Source: Mycolicibacterium iranicum | GTDB taxonomy: Bacteria; Actinomycetota; Actinomycetes; Mycobacteriales; Mycobacteriaceae | Length of the DNA stretch: 64,000 nucleotides | NCBI RefSeq assembly: GCF_001650495.1 | Contig: NZ_LWCS01000032.1 | Location: forward strand, 186,001-250,000 | Reading direction: 5' to 3' | Shown here: piece by piece, positions 50,704 through 59,846 of the stretch | Layout of the letters: each line of letters opens with the position of its first letter | Numbering within the stretch: position 1 is the stretch's first letter | Notes under the pieces: model-generated | What the model saw: the letters and a program-made list of their open reading frames with translations, nothing else | The model's database searches: none | What the model was told of the DNA's origin: nothing | Program-made: the position numbers and the translations under genes

Positions 50704-52962
50704 ATGACGGAGAACACCCGGCAGTTGGCGGCGGTCGGCGAGGACGGCCTACACCTCTACACGTGTCCGCTGTGCGAGGCCATGTGCGGTCTGGAGATCA
50801 GCGTGAAGGACGGTCACGTCGCCGGGATACGTCCCAACAGGGACGACACCTGGAGCCGCGGACACATCTGCCCCAAGGGCGCGTCCCTCGGCGAGTTGCA
50901 CGAAGATCCCGACCGCATCCGCCGCCCGATGATCAAGGTCGACGGCGAGTGGCACGAAGTCGACTGGGACACGGCGTTCCGTCGCTGCACCGAACTACTC
51001 CAACCCGTCATCGCCCGATATGGCATCAGCGCAGTGACCGCCTACACAGGTAACCCTCTGGCGCACTCGTTTTCACTGGCCCGCTACACCGGGATCCTTC
51101 TCGGCCTGTCGGGAATGCCGGTGACCTACTCCCCCGGCACCGTCGACCAATGGCCGAAAAACCTGTCCTCCCACCTGATGTACGGCGGCTGGTGGAGCTT
51201 TCCCGTCCCCGACATCGAGCGCACGGATCTGCTCGTGGTGATGGGCGCCAACCCGGCCGCTTCCCAGGGGTCCCTGCTTGCCGCCCCCGACGTGATGGGA
51301 CTGATCGGCGCAATTCGCAAGCGCGGGAAGGTTATCGTCATCGACCCTGTGAAGACCGCGACCGCGGATCGCGCCGACGAGTGGTTGCCGATCACGCCAG
51401 GCACCGATGCTGCTCTGTTGCTTGCCATTTCGCATGTTGTGTTCGACGAGGGACTGGTGAACCTCGGCGAGCTGGAGCCACACCTCGACGGGGTGGAGGT
51501 GTTGCGCGCGGTCGCCGCAGACTGGTCGCCCGAGCGGGTCGCTGACGCAACCGGCATCGGCGCCTCGCGGATCCGCGCGCTGGCACACGAGCTGGCGGGA
51601 ACGCCGCGAGCCGTCGTCTACGGGCGCATCGGCACGTGCAACCAGGAGTTCGGCAGTCTTGCGAGCTGGCTGGTCGATGTCGTGAACATCCTGACTGGTC
51701 ACTTGGACGTGCCGGGTGGGTCGATGTTCCCCACCCCGGCAGCCTGGTCGATGACGCTGCAACCCCTCCCTGGCCTCGAGGGCGGCGCGCCGGAGTTCGG
51801 CCGTTTCCGTACGCGCGTGCGCGGCGCGAAGGAGGTTCTCGGTCAGGTGCCGGTGTCGTGCCTGGCCGAGGAGATCGCCACCCCGGGCGATGGACAGATC
51901 AAGGCACTGATCACCGTGGCCGGCAATCCCGTGCTGTCCACGCCCGCGGGACACAAGCTTGACGAGGCGCTGCCCAGCTTGGAGGCGATGATCTCGATCG
52001 ACCTGTGGCTCAACGAGACAACGCGCCACGCCGATGTCATCCTGCCCGGCTGCTCGCCCCTGGAGCAGCCCCACCACGACGACCTGATCCTCAACTTCGC
52101 GATCAACAGCATCGCGAACTACTCGCCACCGGTGTTCGCCAAAGCCGACCCGGACGCGCCCGACGAATGGGAGATCCTCATCCGTCTGACCGGATTGTGT
52201 ACTGGCACACCCGCCGAAGAGGTCGACGTCGCCGCAATCGACGACGGCTTTTTCGACTATATGTGCTTCACCCGGGGACTCGGCGGCGCGGCGATCCGGG
52301 CGCAGTACGCCGGGAGCGAACTGACCGGCGGACCCGAGCGCACGCTGGATCTGACCTTGCGTACCGGCCCATTCGGCGACCAGTACGGGCAAAACCCCGA
52401 CGGGTTGACGCTGGAGAAGCTCAAGGCCGCGCCGAACGGCATCAACTACGGCCCGATGGTGCCGCGGATTCCGGAGGTTCTCGGCACATCGGACGGCAAG
52501 ATCCGGCTCGCACCTGCGTACCTGCTCGACGATCTGCCCAGGCTGGCACGCCGCATCACCCGGGAGCCCGACGATCTGGTTCTCGTGAGCCGAAGGCATT
52601 TGCGCTCCAACAACTCCTGGCTGCACAACGTCGGGCCGCTCATGAAGGGCCGAGACCGGTGCACGTTGCTCATGCACAGCGACGACGCGGCACGCCGAGG
52701 TCTGTCGAACGGTGACAGGGTGGCGGTTCGGTCCGCCGGCGGGTGTATCGAAGTGCCTCTCGAGCTCACCGAGGCGATAAAGCCCGGAGTGGTGTCGATG
52801 CCGCACGGATGGGGTCACGGCAAGCCCGGCACCCGACTCACCATCGCCAATAGATCGCCCGGAGTCAACACCAACGTCCTGTCGCCCCCGGGTTTCCTGG
52901 ACGAGCCGTCCGGCAACGGTGCACTCAACGGCATCCCCGTCGAGGTCACTGCCGTCACCTAG
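50704..52962 (+). CDS. Molybdopterin oxidoreductase (4Fe-4S, bis-MGD type)
   Basis: The product is 752 residues. The N-terminal iron-sulphur domain has C-x2-C-x3-C (TCPLCEAMCGLEISVKDG) and a fourth Cys in GHICPKGASLGELHEDP. The molybdopterin domain follows (VVYGRIGTCNQEFGSLASWL, GDGQIKALITVAGNPVLSTP, IDLWLNETTRHADVILPGCS), and the C-terminal dinucleotide-binding domain ends HGWGHGKPGTRLTIANRSPG. There is no Tat signal, so it is cytoplasmic. It belongs to the formate-dehydrogenase/FdhF-like branch; the substrate is unknown. Regulation by the divergent TetR is likely. Confidence 0.92.
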   Translation: MTENTRQLAAVGEDGLHLYTCPLCEAMCGLEISVKDGHVAGIRPNRDDTWSRGHICPKGASLGELHEDPDRIRRPMIKVDGEWHEVDWDTAFRRCTELLQPVIARYGISAVTAYTGNPLAHSFSLARYTGILLGLSGMPVTYSPGTVDQWPKNLSSHLMYGGWWSFPVPDIERTDLLVVMGANPAASQGSLLAAPDVMGLIGAIRKRGKVIVIDPVKTATADRADEWLPITPGTDAALLLAISHVVFDEGLVNLGELEPHLDGVEVLRAVAADWSPERVADATGIGASRIRALAHELAGTPRAVVYGRIGTCNQEFGSLASWLVDVVNILTGHLDVPGGSMFPTPAAWSMTLQPLPGLEGGAPEFGRFRTRVRGAKEVLGQVPVSCLAEEIATPGDGQIKALITVAGNPVLSTPAGHKLDEALPSLEAMISIDLWLNETTRHADVILPGCSPLEQPHHDDLILNFAINSIANYSPPVFAKADPDAPDEWEILIRLTGLCTGTPAEEVDVAAIDDGFFDYMCFTRGLGGAAIRAQYAGSELTGGPERTLDLTLRTGPFGDQYGQNPDGLTLEKLKAAPNGINYGPMVPRIPEVLGTSDGKIRLAPAYLLDDLPRLARRITREPDDLVLVSRRHLRSNNSWLHNVGPLMKGRDRCTLLMHSDDAARRGLSNGDRVAVRSAGGCIEVPLELTEAIKPGVVSMPHGWGHGKPGTRLTIANRSPGVNTNVLSPPGFLDEPSGNGALNGIPVEVTAVT

Positions 52963-53804
52963 ACACGGTGCAACCGAAGCGCCGCCGCCGTAGCCGGACC
53001 GACGATTCCGTCCACCCTCAACCCCTTTGTCCGACGTTGGAATTCGCGCACTGCCGCTTCGGTCTCAGGCCCGAAAACGCCGTCGATATCCAGGTCACCC
53101 GCGTAGGCGGCGTACGCGTACTTCAGTCGTCGCTGCAACTCGGCGACCTGTGGTCCTCGCGAGCCTCGATAAAGCAGGACGTCGGCATACTTGCCGACAG
53201 GCACCGGCGGCCGCCGCGACGACCCGCCAGGTAAGGCGCCGATCTGCTCGGCGATGTCGCTGCGCAGAATATCCATGTCGATCGCGCCAGGGTCCCATTT
53301 GCCCTGTGCGCGACCTGCATATTCCTTGTGGCCGATCGTGCGGCTGGCCGGTTGTCCAAGCCTGCGACAGATCGCCGCGCAGCTGCCGACCAAGGCGAAA
53401 TATTGGGCATCGGGCCAGTTGCGTCGATGCGGCGCATAAGGATTGGTACCCGAGTTGGCGCACTCGATGCCGATCGTATGCCAATTACCCATGTTGGCGG
53501 GCGGCCATGGATACATGCCGACGCCCGCGTGCCAGGCCACCCCGGCCGCGACGACCGTCACAGTCCCGTTGCGCGCGATGTGCAACTGCGACAACGGCCC
53601 GGCCAGGTCTGGACGGCCGTAAGCGATCGACGCTGCGCTTGCGGTGTCGGAGCCGGCGTGGTGTGCCATCACGCCGCGAATATCTTTGAAGTCATCGTGG
53701 CCCCGCCCGCGCCAGCCCGGGAATTCCACGACGACGAGGCCCTCGGCACGCAGGACGTCGGCCAGCCAGACAGGGTCGCCGCGCCACCCGACGGGCTGTG
53801 GCAT
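52959..53804 (-). CDS. Peptidoglycan-recognition/N-acetylmuramoyl-L-alanine amidase with PG-binding domain
   Basis: The product is about 281 residues from the ATG at 53804; the frame is open to 53885 but adds no clear signal peptide. The amidase_2 domain has its zinc ligands in VMAHHAGSDT and GHKEYAGRAQGKWDPGAID, with AGVAWHAGVGMY between. A C-terminal PG_binding_1 domain follows (SRGPQVAELQRRLKYAYAAY, DGVFGPETEAAVREFQRRTK). It resembles mycobacterial Rv3594-type proteins and phage lysins. Convergent with the oxidoreductase, 4-bp overlap. Confidence 0.88.
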   Translation of the reverse strand: MPQPVGWRGDPVWLADVLRAEGLVVVEFPGWRGRGHDDFKDIRGVMAHHAGSDTASAASIAYGRPDLAGPLSQLHIARNGTVTVVAAGVAWHAGVGMYPWPPANMGNWHTIGIECANSGTNPYAPHRRNWPDAQYFALVGSCAAICRRLGQPASRTIGHKEYAGRAQGKWDPGAIDMDILRSDIAEQIGALPGGSSRRPPVPVGKYADVLLYRGSRGPQVAELQRRLKYAYAAYAGDLDIDGVFGPETEAAVREFQRRTKGLRVDGIVGPATAAALRLHRV

Positions 53805-53933
53805 GCCCCAATGAAACACGACGACGACCCTGTCGACGGCGTCGGGTAGCTCCACGGCCAGCGCCAGCACGGTGGGTTCCCTCACGTGCGCATTCAGGTG
53901 TTTGTCCGTAGCGCGGGCGGGTAGCCGCTTCCA

Positions 53934-54410
53934 GTGGAAGAACCTGACGAGATCACCAGCTCACCCATTGTGCGACGGGAGACCGCCGCATCGAGGCAAC
54001 GGGTGTGGAAGGTCCTCGCCGACGGCTGGACCTACTCCCAGTGGGTGGTCGGAAACAGCCGGATGCGGGCGGTGGATCCGGACTGGCCACAGCCCGGAAG
54101 CACCATTCACCACTCGATCGGGGTATGGCCGGCGGTGATCAACGACAGCACCGTCGTCGAATCGTGCATCCCGGAACGCGAACTCGTGCTGATCGCCAAC
54201 GGGCGCCCATTAGGCAAAGCACGAATCACGCTTCGGTTGCACGATGTCGACGGCGGGGGCTGCCTCATCGAGATGGCGGAGGTACCGGTGTCGGCGCCGA
54301 TGAAGTGGATCCCCGATGCCGTCGCTCTGGCCGGGGTCTTCCCCCGCAACCGCGAGACCACGTGGCGGCTTGCCGCGATCGCCGAGCGTCGCACATTGGA
54401 TGACACCTGA
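53934..54410 (+). CDS. SRPBCC (START-like) family protein
   Basis: The product is 158 residues from a GTG. The polyketide-cyclase/START pattern is visible: VRRETAASRQRVWKVLADGW, WVVGNSRMRAVDPDWPQPGS, and a C-terminal long helix (GVFPRNRETTWRLAAIAERR) that closes the hydrophobic cavity. It probably binds or transfers a lipid; no enzymatic residues are evident. It stands alone, divergent from the amidase gene. Confidence 0.8.
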   Translation: MEEPDEITSSPIVRRETAASRQRVWKVLADGWTYSQWVVGNSRMRAVDPDWPQPGSTIHHSIGVWPAVINDSTVVESCIPERELVLIANGRPLGKARITLRLHDVDGGGCLIEMAEVPVSAPMKWIPDAVALAGVFPRNRETTWRLAAIAERRTLDDT

Positions 54411-54759
54411 GAGCCCCCGGTGAGTTACCGGCTCGACACATGCGCTTGCGGCCGCAGATTGGTTGGCTTCCCGGATCGGCGGAACGTCGGAGGCCCGCCG
54501 GGCGCGTAGGTTGTCCAGCGCCCTGCTCCCCCGCCGGTGAAACCAGCAGCAAAAGGGCAAAGCTGTAGAGCGCCGGTCGATCACCGCGGTTGACGACAGT
54601 GCCCTCACCGTTTCGCGTATCACCCGCGTCGCCGCGCTCGCATGCGAACGCGGCAGCGCTTGAGACCGGGCCTGCTGTCATTGCCGCGGTACGACGAGGT
54701 ACCGTCTGCGCATCGGGCGGGCGATGACGCCTGTGCCGAGAGTCGAGACGAGGTGTGCG
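54411..54759. promoter_or_regulatory. Non-coding region with inverted repeat CGGTAC-N6-GTACCG
   Basis: About 350 bases without a supportable gene; frames that are open on either strand lack ribosome sites and family-like sequence. A perfect 6-bp inverted repeat with a 6-bp gap lies at 54687-54704, 55 bp before the next ATG, and is a candidate operator for the NTF2-like gene. Confidence 0.45.
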
Positions 54760-55158
54760 ATGCATCCATTCAGACAGGCCGTCGAAGCGCGCGACGAAGC
54801 GGCGATCGAGGCGCTCCTGGCCGACGATGTCGTGTTCACCAGCCCGGTGGCGTTCAAGCCGTATCCGGGCAAGTCGATCACCGCAGCAATACTGCGCGGC
54901 GTGATGCGGGTGTTCGAGGACTTCCGCTACGTGCGTGAGATCGCCGACAGCAACGGGCGCGACCACGCCCTGATGTTCGAAGCCACCGTGGCGGGCAAGA
55001 AGATCACCGGTTGCGATTTTCTGCACATCAACGATGCCGGCCTGATCGACGACTTCGTCGTGATGGTGCGACCGCTGTCAGCGGCCACCGCCCTGTCCGA
55101 CGCAATGGGTGCACAGTTCGAACGTATTCAGCAGGAGGCGGTCGAGCGAAGCACCTGA
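54760..55158 (+). CDS. NTF2/SnoaL-like protein
   Basis: The product is 132 residues from the ATG at 54760; an upstream GTG/ATG region from 54724 would add 12 residues. The pattern HPFRQAVEARDEAAIEALLA, DDVVFTSPVAFKPYPGKSIT and the C-terminal LIDDFVVMVRPLSAATALSD fit the NTF2-like cone fold used by SnoaL-type isomerases, hydrolases and ligand binders. No catalytic residues can be assigned. An inverted repeat precedes the gene. Confidence 0.78.
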   Translation: MHPFRQAVEARDEAAIEALLADDVVFTSPVAFKPYPGKSITAAILRGVMRVFEDFRYVREIADSNGRDHALMFEATVAGKKITGCDFLHINDAGLIDDFVVMVRPLSAATALSDAMGAQFERIQQEAVERST

Positions 55159-55166
55159 CCTGCAGA

Positions 55167-56426
55167 TCAGGATTCGGCGCCGCTCGGGTCTGCGGTGTCG
55201 TCGCCCCCCGCCTCGTCGGCGTCGGACGGTGAAGGCGCCTCGGTTGCGTCCTGCTCCGCATCGTCGTCGGCGGGGTCAGGTGCTGGTTCCGTCGTTTCGA
55301 CGGCCGCGTCGCCGGGATCGTTCGGCTCGTTCGGCTCGTCCCCCAGTTCCACGTCCTCCATCACGTCGTCGGCGGATGGCGCTTCGTCGACTGTCGCGGC
55401 GTCGCTGTCCGTATTCGACGAATCACTCTCGGCGACAGTAGGATCGACGACTTCGTCGTCCTCGGGCGTGGCGAGATCGACAGGCTCGTGGCTTTCCTCG
55501 GACAGGATCTCCCCATCGGACTCCTGTTCTTCGCCGAAGTAGTCACGTTGCGAGTCCAGGTATTCGGTGAATCCGTCCGCTGCCTGTCCACCTCGGACGA
55601 CGATCGACTCCCAGGTGGCTTGAAGCGCGTTGACCGCAGCGGTGACCAGTCCGTGCTTAAAGAGGTCGGTGACCGCTTGCCCGCCGGTGGCCACAAGATC
55701 TTTGGCCAAGAGCGCCAAGGCTTCACCCAAAGATTGCGTCAAGGTTTTGGCGGCATCGGCCTGGAACTTCAGCAGCTCAGTCAGAGAATCGCCGGGGCGC
55801 TGCTCAAGGTCGGCGTCCGGGACTGTCGCGAGCGTCGCCTCGGCGACAGCGCTTCCGCACAACCATGACGGGCACGGCGGGATTGGCGGGAGCGGAGGCA
55901 ACGGCGGAAGCAACCACGCCAGCTCGTTGTAGAGAAGATTCCAGCCGGCATCCCAGGTATCAGAGATGACGTTGCGCAGACCGTCGAAGAACGGCAACGG
56001 GCCGAAAATCCAATCGTCGAGGTTGAAGACGACGCTTTGGACGATCTGCTCGCCGAAGTTGTACAGGATGGTGATCTGAGGTGCGAAGTAACCGGCGACC
56101 GGGATCCAGCCGACCACATACTGGGCAAGCTCAAAACCCCAATCGACCCAGGGCTCGACGGCATTGTAGATGTTCTTTATGGCGCTGTTGATGCTGCTGG
56201 ATTCGAGAAACGCACGAACCTCAGGTTCCAGCGCACCAAGATCGATGGGCGCCGATGAGGCCGGTTGCAGCGGCGCCGACAGCGCGGTCAGTGACAACGT
56301 CGTTGTCGCAGGGTTGCTTTCGCGGCCCTGCGATACCGGCGTCGAGGGCATCGACACGGCCGACGCCCCCACTGTGACCGTCGCCAAGCCCGCTGCAAGG
56401 ACTGAGCGCATAAAGTTGGCCCCCAT
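55167..56426 (-). CDS. Exported protein with very acidic C-terminal tail
   Basis: The product is 419 residues from the ATG at 56426 with GGGAGG upstream; the frame is open to 56474. A signal peptide (RSVLAAGLATVTVGASAVSM) precedes a middle domain of about 200 residues rich in aromatic and hydrophobic segments (YVVGWIPVAGYFAPQITILY, VVFNLDDWIFGPLPFFDGLR) as in mycobacterial PE/PPE-associated exported proteins. The last 110 residues are mainly Asp, Glu, Ser, Thr and Pro. Probably cell-wall-located or secreted; function unknown. Confidence 0.78.
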   Translation of the reverse strand: MGANFMRSVLAAGLATVTVGASAVSMPSTPVSQGRESNPATTTLSLTALSAPLQPASSAPIDLGALEPEVRAFLESSSINSAIKNIYNAVEPWVDWGFELAQYVVGWIPVAGYFAPQITILYNFGEQIVQSVVFNLDDWIFGPLPFFDGLRNVISDTWDAGWNLLYNELAWLLPPLPPLPPIPPCPSWLCGSAVAEATLATVPDADLEQRPGDSLTELLKFQADAAKTLTQSLGEALALLAKDLVATGGQAVTDLFKHGLVTAAVNALQATWESIVVRGGQAADGFTEYLDSQRDYFGEEQESDGEILSEESHEPVDLATPEDDEVVDPTVAESDSSNTDSDAATVDEAPSADDVMEDVELGDEPNEPNDPGDAAVETTEPAPDPADDDAEQDATEAPSPSDADEAGGDDTADPSGAES

Positions 56427-56506
56427 GCCCCACCTCCCAATGGTCGCGCACAAATTTACTCGCTCGAAGATCACTACGGAGCGGATTCAAGATCAGCCGC
56501 GAAACG

Positions 56507-57337
56507 GTGGCACTCGTGCTGCCTTCGGATAATCACGTCCACTCCCGTTGGTCTTGGGATACGGCCGAGACCTCCACGATGCAACTCGAATGCCGGTCCG
56601 CAATCGAGCGAGGCATACCGGCGGTCGCCTTCACCGAGCATGTGGATTTCACCATGTGGGCTCCGGGTGATCGGACCGAGTCTTTGGAAGTCGGTGAGCG
56701 ACCCGGTGCCGCGCCGCTCGACATCGCCGGTTACTCAGCAGACATCGCGCACTGCCGCGACAGGTTCCCGGAGCTGCGAATCCTCTCGGGCATCGAAGCC
56801 GGCGAGCCGCACTACTTTCCTGCGAGTGTCACCGGCGTGCTCGACGCAGGAAGCTTCGATCGGGTGCTCGGCAGCCTCCACGCAATTCCGTTGCAGGGCA
56901 AGCTGGAGTGGGTCACCACGGAGTTGTTCGAGCTGCTTGATCCGTTCGATCTGATGGAGCGATACTTCACCGACATGGTGACTCTGGTGGAAGGTTGCGA
57001 CTTGTTCACCGTGCTCGCACACTGCGACTATCCGCGGAGGTATTGGCCGGAAACTCGGGCGGGCGGCTATCGGGAAGCGGATTTTGAAGAGCACTACCGG
57101 ACGGTCTTTCGCGGCCTGGCGAATTCGGGCCGTGCACTGGAGATCAACACCCGCTCGCCCCTCGCATCCGTCGAGTTGATGCGGTGGTGGTGGGAGGAAG
57201 GCGGCGACGCCGTGTCCTTTGGCAGCGATGCACATGCGCCTTCGCGGGTGGGCGACAGGTTCGAGGTGGCCGTCGACATCGTCGAAGCAGCCGGGTTCCG
57301 GCCGGGCCGAGACCGCTTCGACTTCTGGCGGCGCTGA
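56507..57337 (+). CDS. PHP-domain phosphoesterase (histidinol-phosphatase-like)
   Basis: The product is 276 residues from a GTG. Metal ligands of the PHP fold are visible: DNHVHS (residues 8-13), FTEHVDF near 43-49, GIEAGEPHY near 95, LAHCDYPRRYW, and FGSDAHAPSRVGDR near the C-terminus. Members hydrolyse small phosphate esters such as histidinol phosphate. It is not near other histidine genes. It is divergent from the exported protein at 55167 with a gap of about 80 bp. Confidence 0.9.
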   Translation: MALVLPSDNHVHSRWSWDTAETSTMQLECRSAIERGIPAVAFTEHVDFTMWAPGDRTESLEVGERPGAAPLDIAGYSADIAHCRDRFPELRILSGIEAGEPHYFPASVTGVLDAGSFDRVLGSLHAIPLQGKLEWVTTELFELLDPFDLMERYFTDMVTLVEGCDLFTVLAHCDYPRRYWPETRAGGYREADFEEHYRTVFRGLANSGRALEINTRSPLASVELMRWWWEEGGDAVSFGSDAHAPSRVGDRFEVAVDIVEAAGFRPGRDRFDFWRR

Positions 57338-57403
57338 GTTCGGCCGCTATCCCATAGCAGCGCAACATGGTTCGCAGGCGACACCGAGTGCCGCGCCCAC
57401 CCT

Positions 57404-58833
57404 TTACCGGTCTTGGTCGTCTTCGGGTAGTAGGTAGCGTTCGGGGTGGTGGTAGCCGTTGATGCGGTGTTGGCCGGTGTCGAGGTCCGGTGGTGGCAGC
57501 CATTCGGTCTGGCCGCGCTCGTTTTTGCGGGTGCGCCATTTCGTCGTGTCGAGCATCCGGTGGTCGGGTCCGCAGGCGAAGGTCAGGTCATCGATATCGG
57601 TCTGGCCGTCGTCTTTCCAGTCCGCAACCGCGTGATGCACCTGAGCCCAATACCCGGGCACGCTGCAACCTGGCCGGGTGCAGCCGCGCTCCTTGGCGTG
57701 CAACGCCAGGCGTTGAGCAGCGCTGGCCAACCGTTTGGCACGACCCAGATACAGCGACTGCTCGGTGTGCTGGTCATACACATAGAGGTAATGATGAGCG
57801 CGGGCAGCCATCCGGATCAGATCCCGCATCGGCAACAGCGAGCCCCCGCCGGTCACCGCCACCCCAGCACCCTTCTCCAACTCCTGCAGCGTCGTGGACA
57901 CGATCACAGTCACCGGCAACCCATTGTGGTTACCCAGCTCACCGGATTCCAGCGCCCGGAAGGCCACCGCTTCGAGGGCGTCGTGGTTGCGCTGCTCCTG
58001 GGTCCGCGGATCAGCTCCGCGCGGTTCGGGCCGAGGGTCATGATCCTGAAACTGAGTGGTGGAGTCCGACGTGTGGGCGGATCCATCGGCATATGTGACC
58101 GTGTCGATATCTCCGCTGCCGTCGAGTTCAGCATCGGGGATGTTGCGCCCGGGCGCGGCCTCTTTGGCCAGGATCGCGTCCCACGCCGCCCGACACTTGG
58201 CGGTCATCCACCCACTGACCCGACTATAGCCATCAGCTTGTTGAGCCCCGATCCGCAGACCCCGCTTGCGGATCCGCTCTTGATCCGAGGGCGCGGGCCC
58301 ATCCTGATCGATCTTGGCCAACAGATACCGCGCGACCGCGGACAAGTTCTCCGGATCCAATCCCGCACCCTGGCGGGCCAATTCGGCATCGGCCTGCTCC
58401 CGGGTCCCGGCTTAAACCACGTCGGCATATTCTTGTGAAACGTCGCAATGACGCTCACGTGCTCATCATCGAGCAAGCCTTGGGCTTGGGCGGTTGCGGT
58501 GGCTTCCCACAGCGGCGCCAACGGCTCTCCGCCCACAGCGCGCCGCGGTCCCAACGTCTTGGCCCGCACCAGCCGCCGCGCCGCCTCGCGACCAGATACT
58601 CGCAACGCCGTCGTCAGTACCTTCTTCCACGACGCCTCCCCGAGATGCTGCGGCTCGGTCTCAGCCACCAGCCGCGCCAGTGCCCGATGCTCGACGGCCG
58701 GCACGCTGCGCATGACCGCGTTCACCTCGGCCAGCAGCCGAATCAACTCGCGATGGGACAACTCGTCGCAGGCCTTTGACAGGATGGCGATCTGCTCGCC
58801 CACCACCGCCACGGCCTCCGACACCACATCCAT
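57404..58833 (-). pseudogene. DUF222 / HNH endonuclease (13E12 type), frameshifted
   Basis: The N-terminal DUF222 part (from the ATG at 58833, DVVSEAVAVVGEQIAILSKA) and the C-terminal part with HNH (CTRPGCSVPGYWAQVHHAVA, DIDDLTFACGPDHRMLD) lie in different frames. The switch is near 58407: the first frame reads FKPGPGSRPMP while the second reads TREQADAELARQG, as if one base was lost between GG and ACC. Both parts are otherwise normal for the mycobacterial 13E12 repeat family of about 475 residues. A sequencing error is the alternative. Confidence 0.8.
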
Positions 58834-58947
58834 ACATCGAACATTAGTTCGAACCACCGACACATCCGGCCTGAGCTGTGACTAGAGAAACCCAAGTGAC
58901 AGAAGAAAATTCAGTGACTCAGTACGGCGCTGCCGGGGCTTTCGCCC

Positions 58948-59772
58948 TCAGGAGCGAATGAACTCCAGCAGATCCGCGTTGATCACATCGGCATGCGTCG
59001 TCGGCATCCCATGGGGAAAGCCCTTGTAGGTCTTCAGGATTCCGTTCGGCAGTAACTCCGCAGACAGCGGTCCGGCGTCGGCATAGGGCACGATCTGATC
59101 ATCGTCACCGTGCATGACCAAGACCGGGATCTGGATCGTCTTGAGGTCCTCGGTGAAGTCGGTCTGCGAGAACGCGACGATCCCGTCGTAGTGCGCCTTG
59201 GCCCCGCCCTGCATGCCCTGCCGCCACCAGTTCGCGATGATGCCTTCGACAGGTTCGACTCCCTCGCGGTTGAAGCCGTAGAAGGGACCCTCGGGTACCG
59301 CGCGGTAGAAGCCGGCCCGGTTGGTCGCGACCTGAACCTGGAAATCGTCGAACACCGATTTCGGGAGACCGCCGGGGTTGGCGTCGGTCTGCACCATCAG
59401 GGGAGGTACCGCTGCGATGATCGCCGCTTTGGCGACCCGGCTCTCACCGTGGCGCGCGAGATAGCGCACCACCTCGCCTCCCCCCGTGGAATGCCCGACG
59501 TGGACGGCGTCGTGAAGATCGAGATGTTCGACGACGGCCAGCAGGTCGTCGGCGTAGTGGTCCATGTCGTGACCGTCGGCGCCCTGACTGGAGCGTCCGT
59601 GGCCGCGTCGATCGTGGGCGACGACCCGAAACCCCTCACCGAGGAAGAACATCATCTGGGCGTCCCAATCGTCACCGGACAGTGGCCATCCGTGGCTGAA
59701 GACGATCGGCTGCCCCGATCCCCAGTCCTTGTAGAAGATTTCGACACCGTCGCCGGTAGTGATCGTTGGCAT
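58948..59772 (-). CDS. Alpha/beta hydrolase, non-heme chloroperoxidase-like
   Basis: The product is 274 residues from the ATG at 59772; the frame is open to 59826. Catalytic Ser in VGHSTGGGEVVRYLARHG near residue 97, Asp in MHGDDDQIVPYADAGPLSAE, His in FPHGMPTTHADVINADLLEF. The pattern DWGSGQPIVFSHGWPLSGDD and HDRRGHGRSSQ is that of bacterial perhydrolases/chloroperoxidases and esterases. The natural substrate is unknown. Confidence 0.92.
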   Translation of the reverse strand: MPTITTGDGVEIFYKDWGSGQPIVFSHGWPLSGDDWDAQMMFFLGEGFRVVAHDRRGHGRSSQGADGHDMDHYADDLLAVVEHLDLHDAVHVGHSTGGGEVVRYLARHGESRVAKAAIIAAVPPLMVQTDANPGGLPKSVFDDFQVQVATNRAGFYRAVPEGPFYGFNREGVEPVEGIIANWWRQGMQGGAKAHYDGIVAFSQTDFTEDLKTIQIPVLVMHGDDDQIVPYADAGPLSAELLPNGILKTYKGFPHGMPTTHADVINADLLEFIRS

Positions 59773-59846
59773 GCGGAGACAGTACGCCTGAACTGTGACG
59801 GAAGAGTACCTTCGCACACACAGCACATCGAACAGAAGGGAACAAT

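Noticed and set aside
51073..52818. 581-codon open frame on the minus strand
   Set aside because: It is antisense to the molybdopterin oxidoreductase, which has clear iron-sulphur motifs; the antisense frame shows no motif or ribosome site.
54265..55026. 253-codon open frame on the minus strand
   Set aside because: It covers parts of two plus-strand genes and the gap between them; no family-like sequence or ribosome site.
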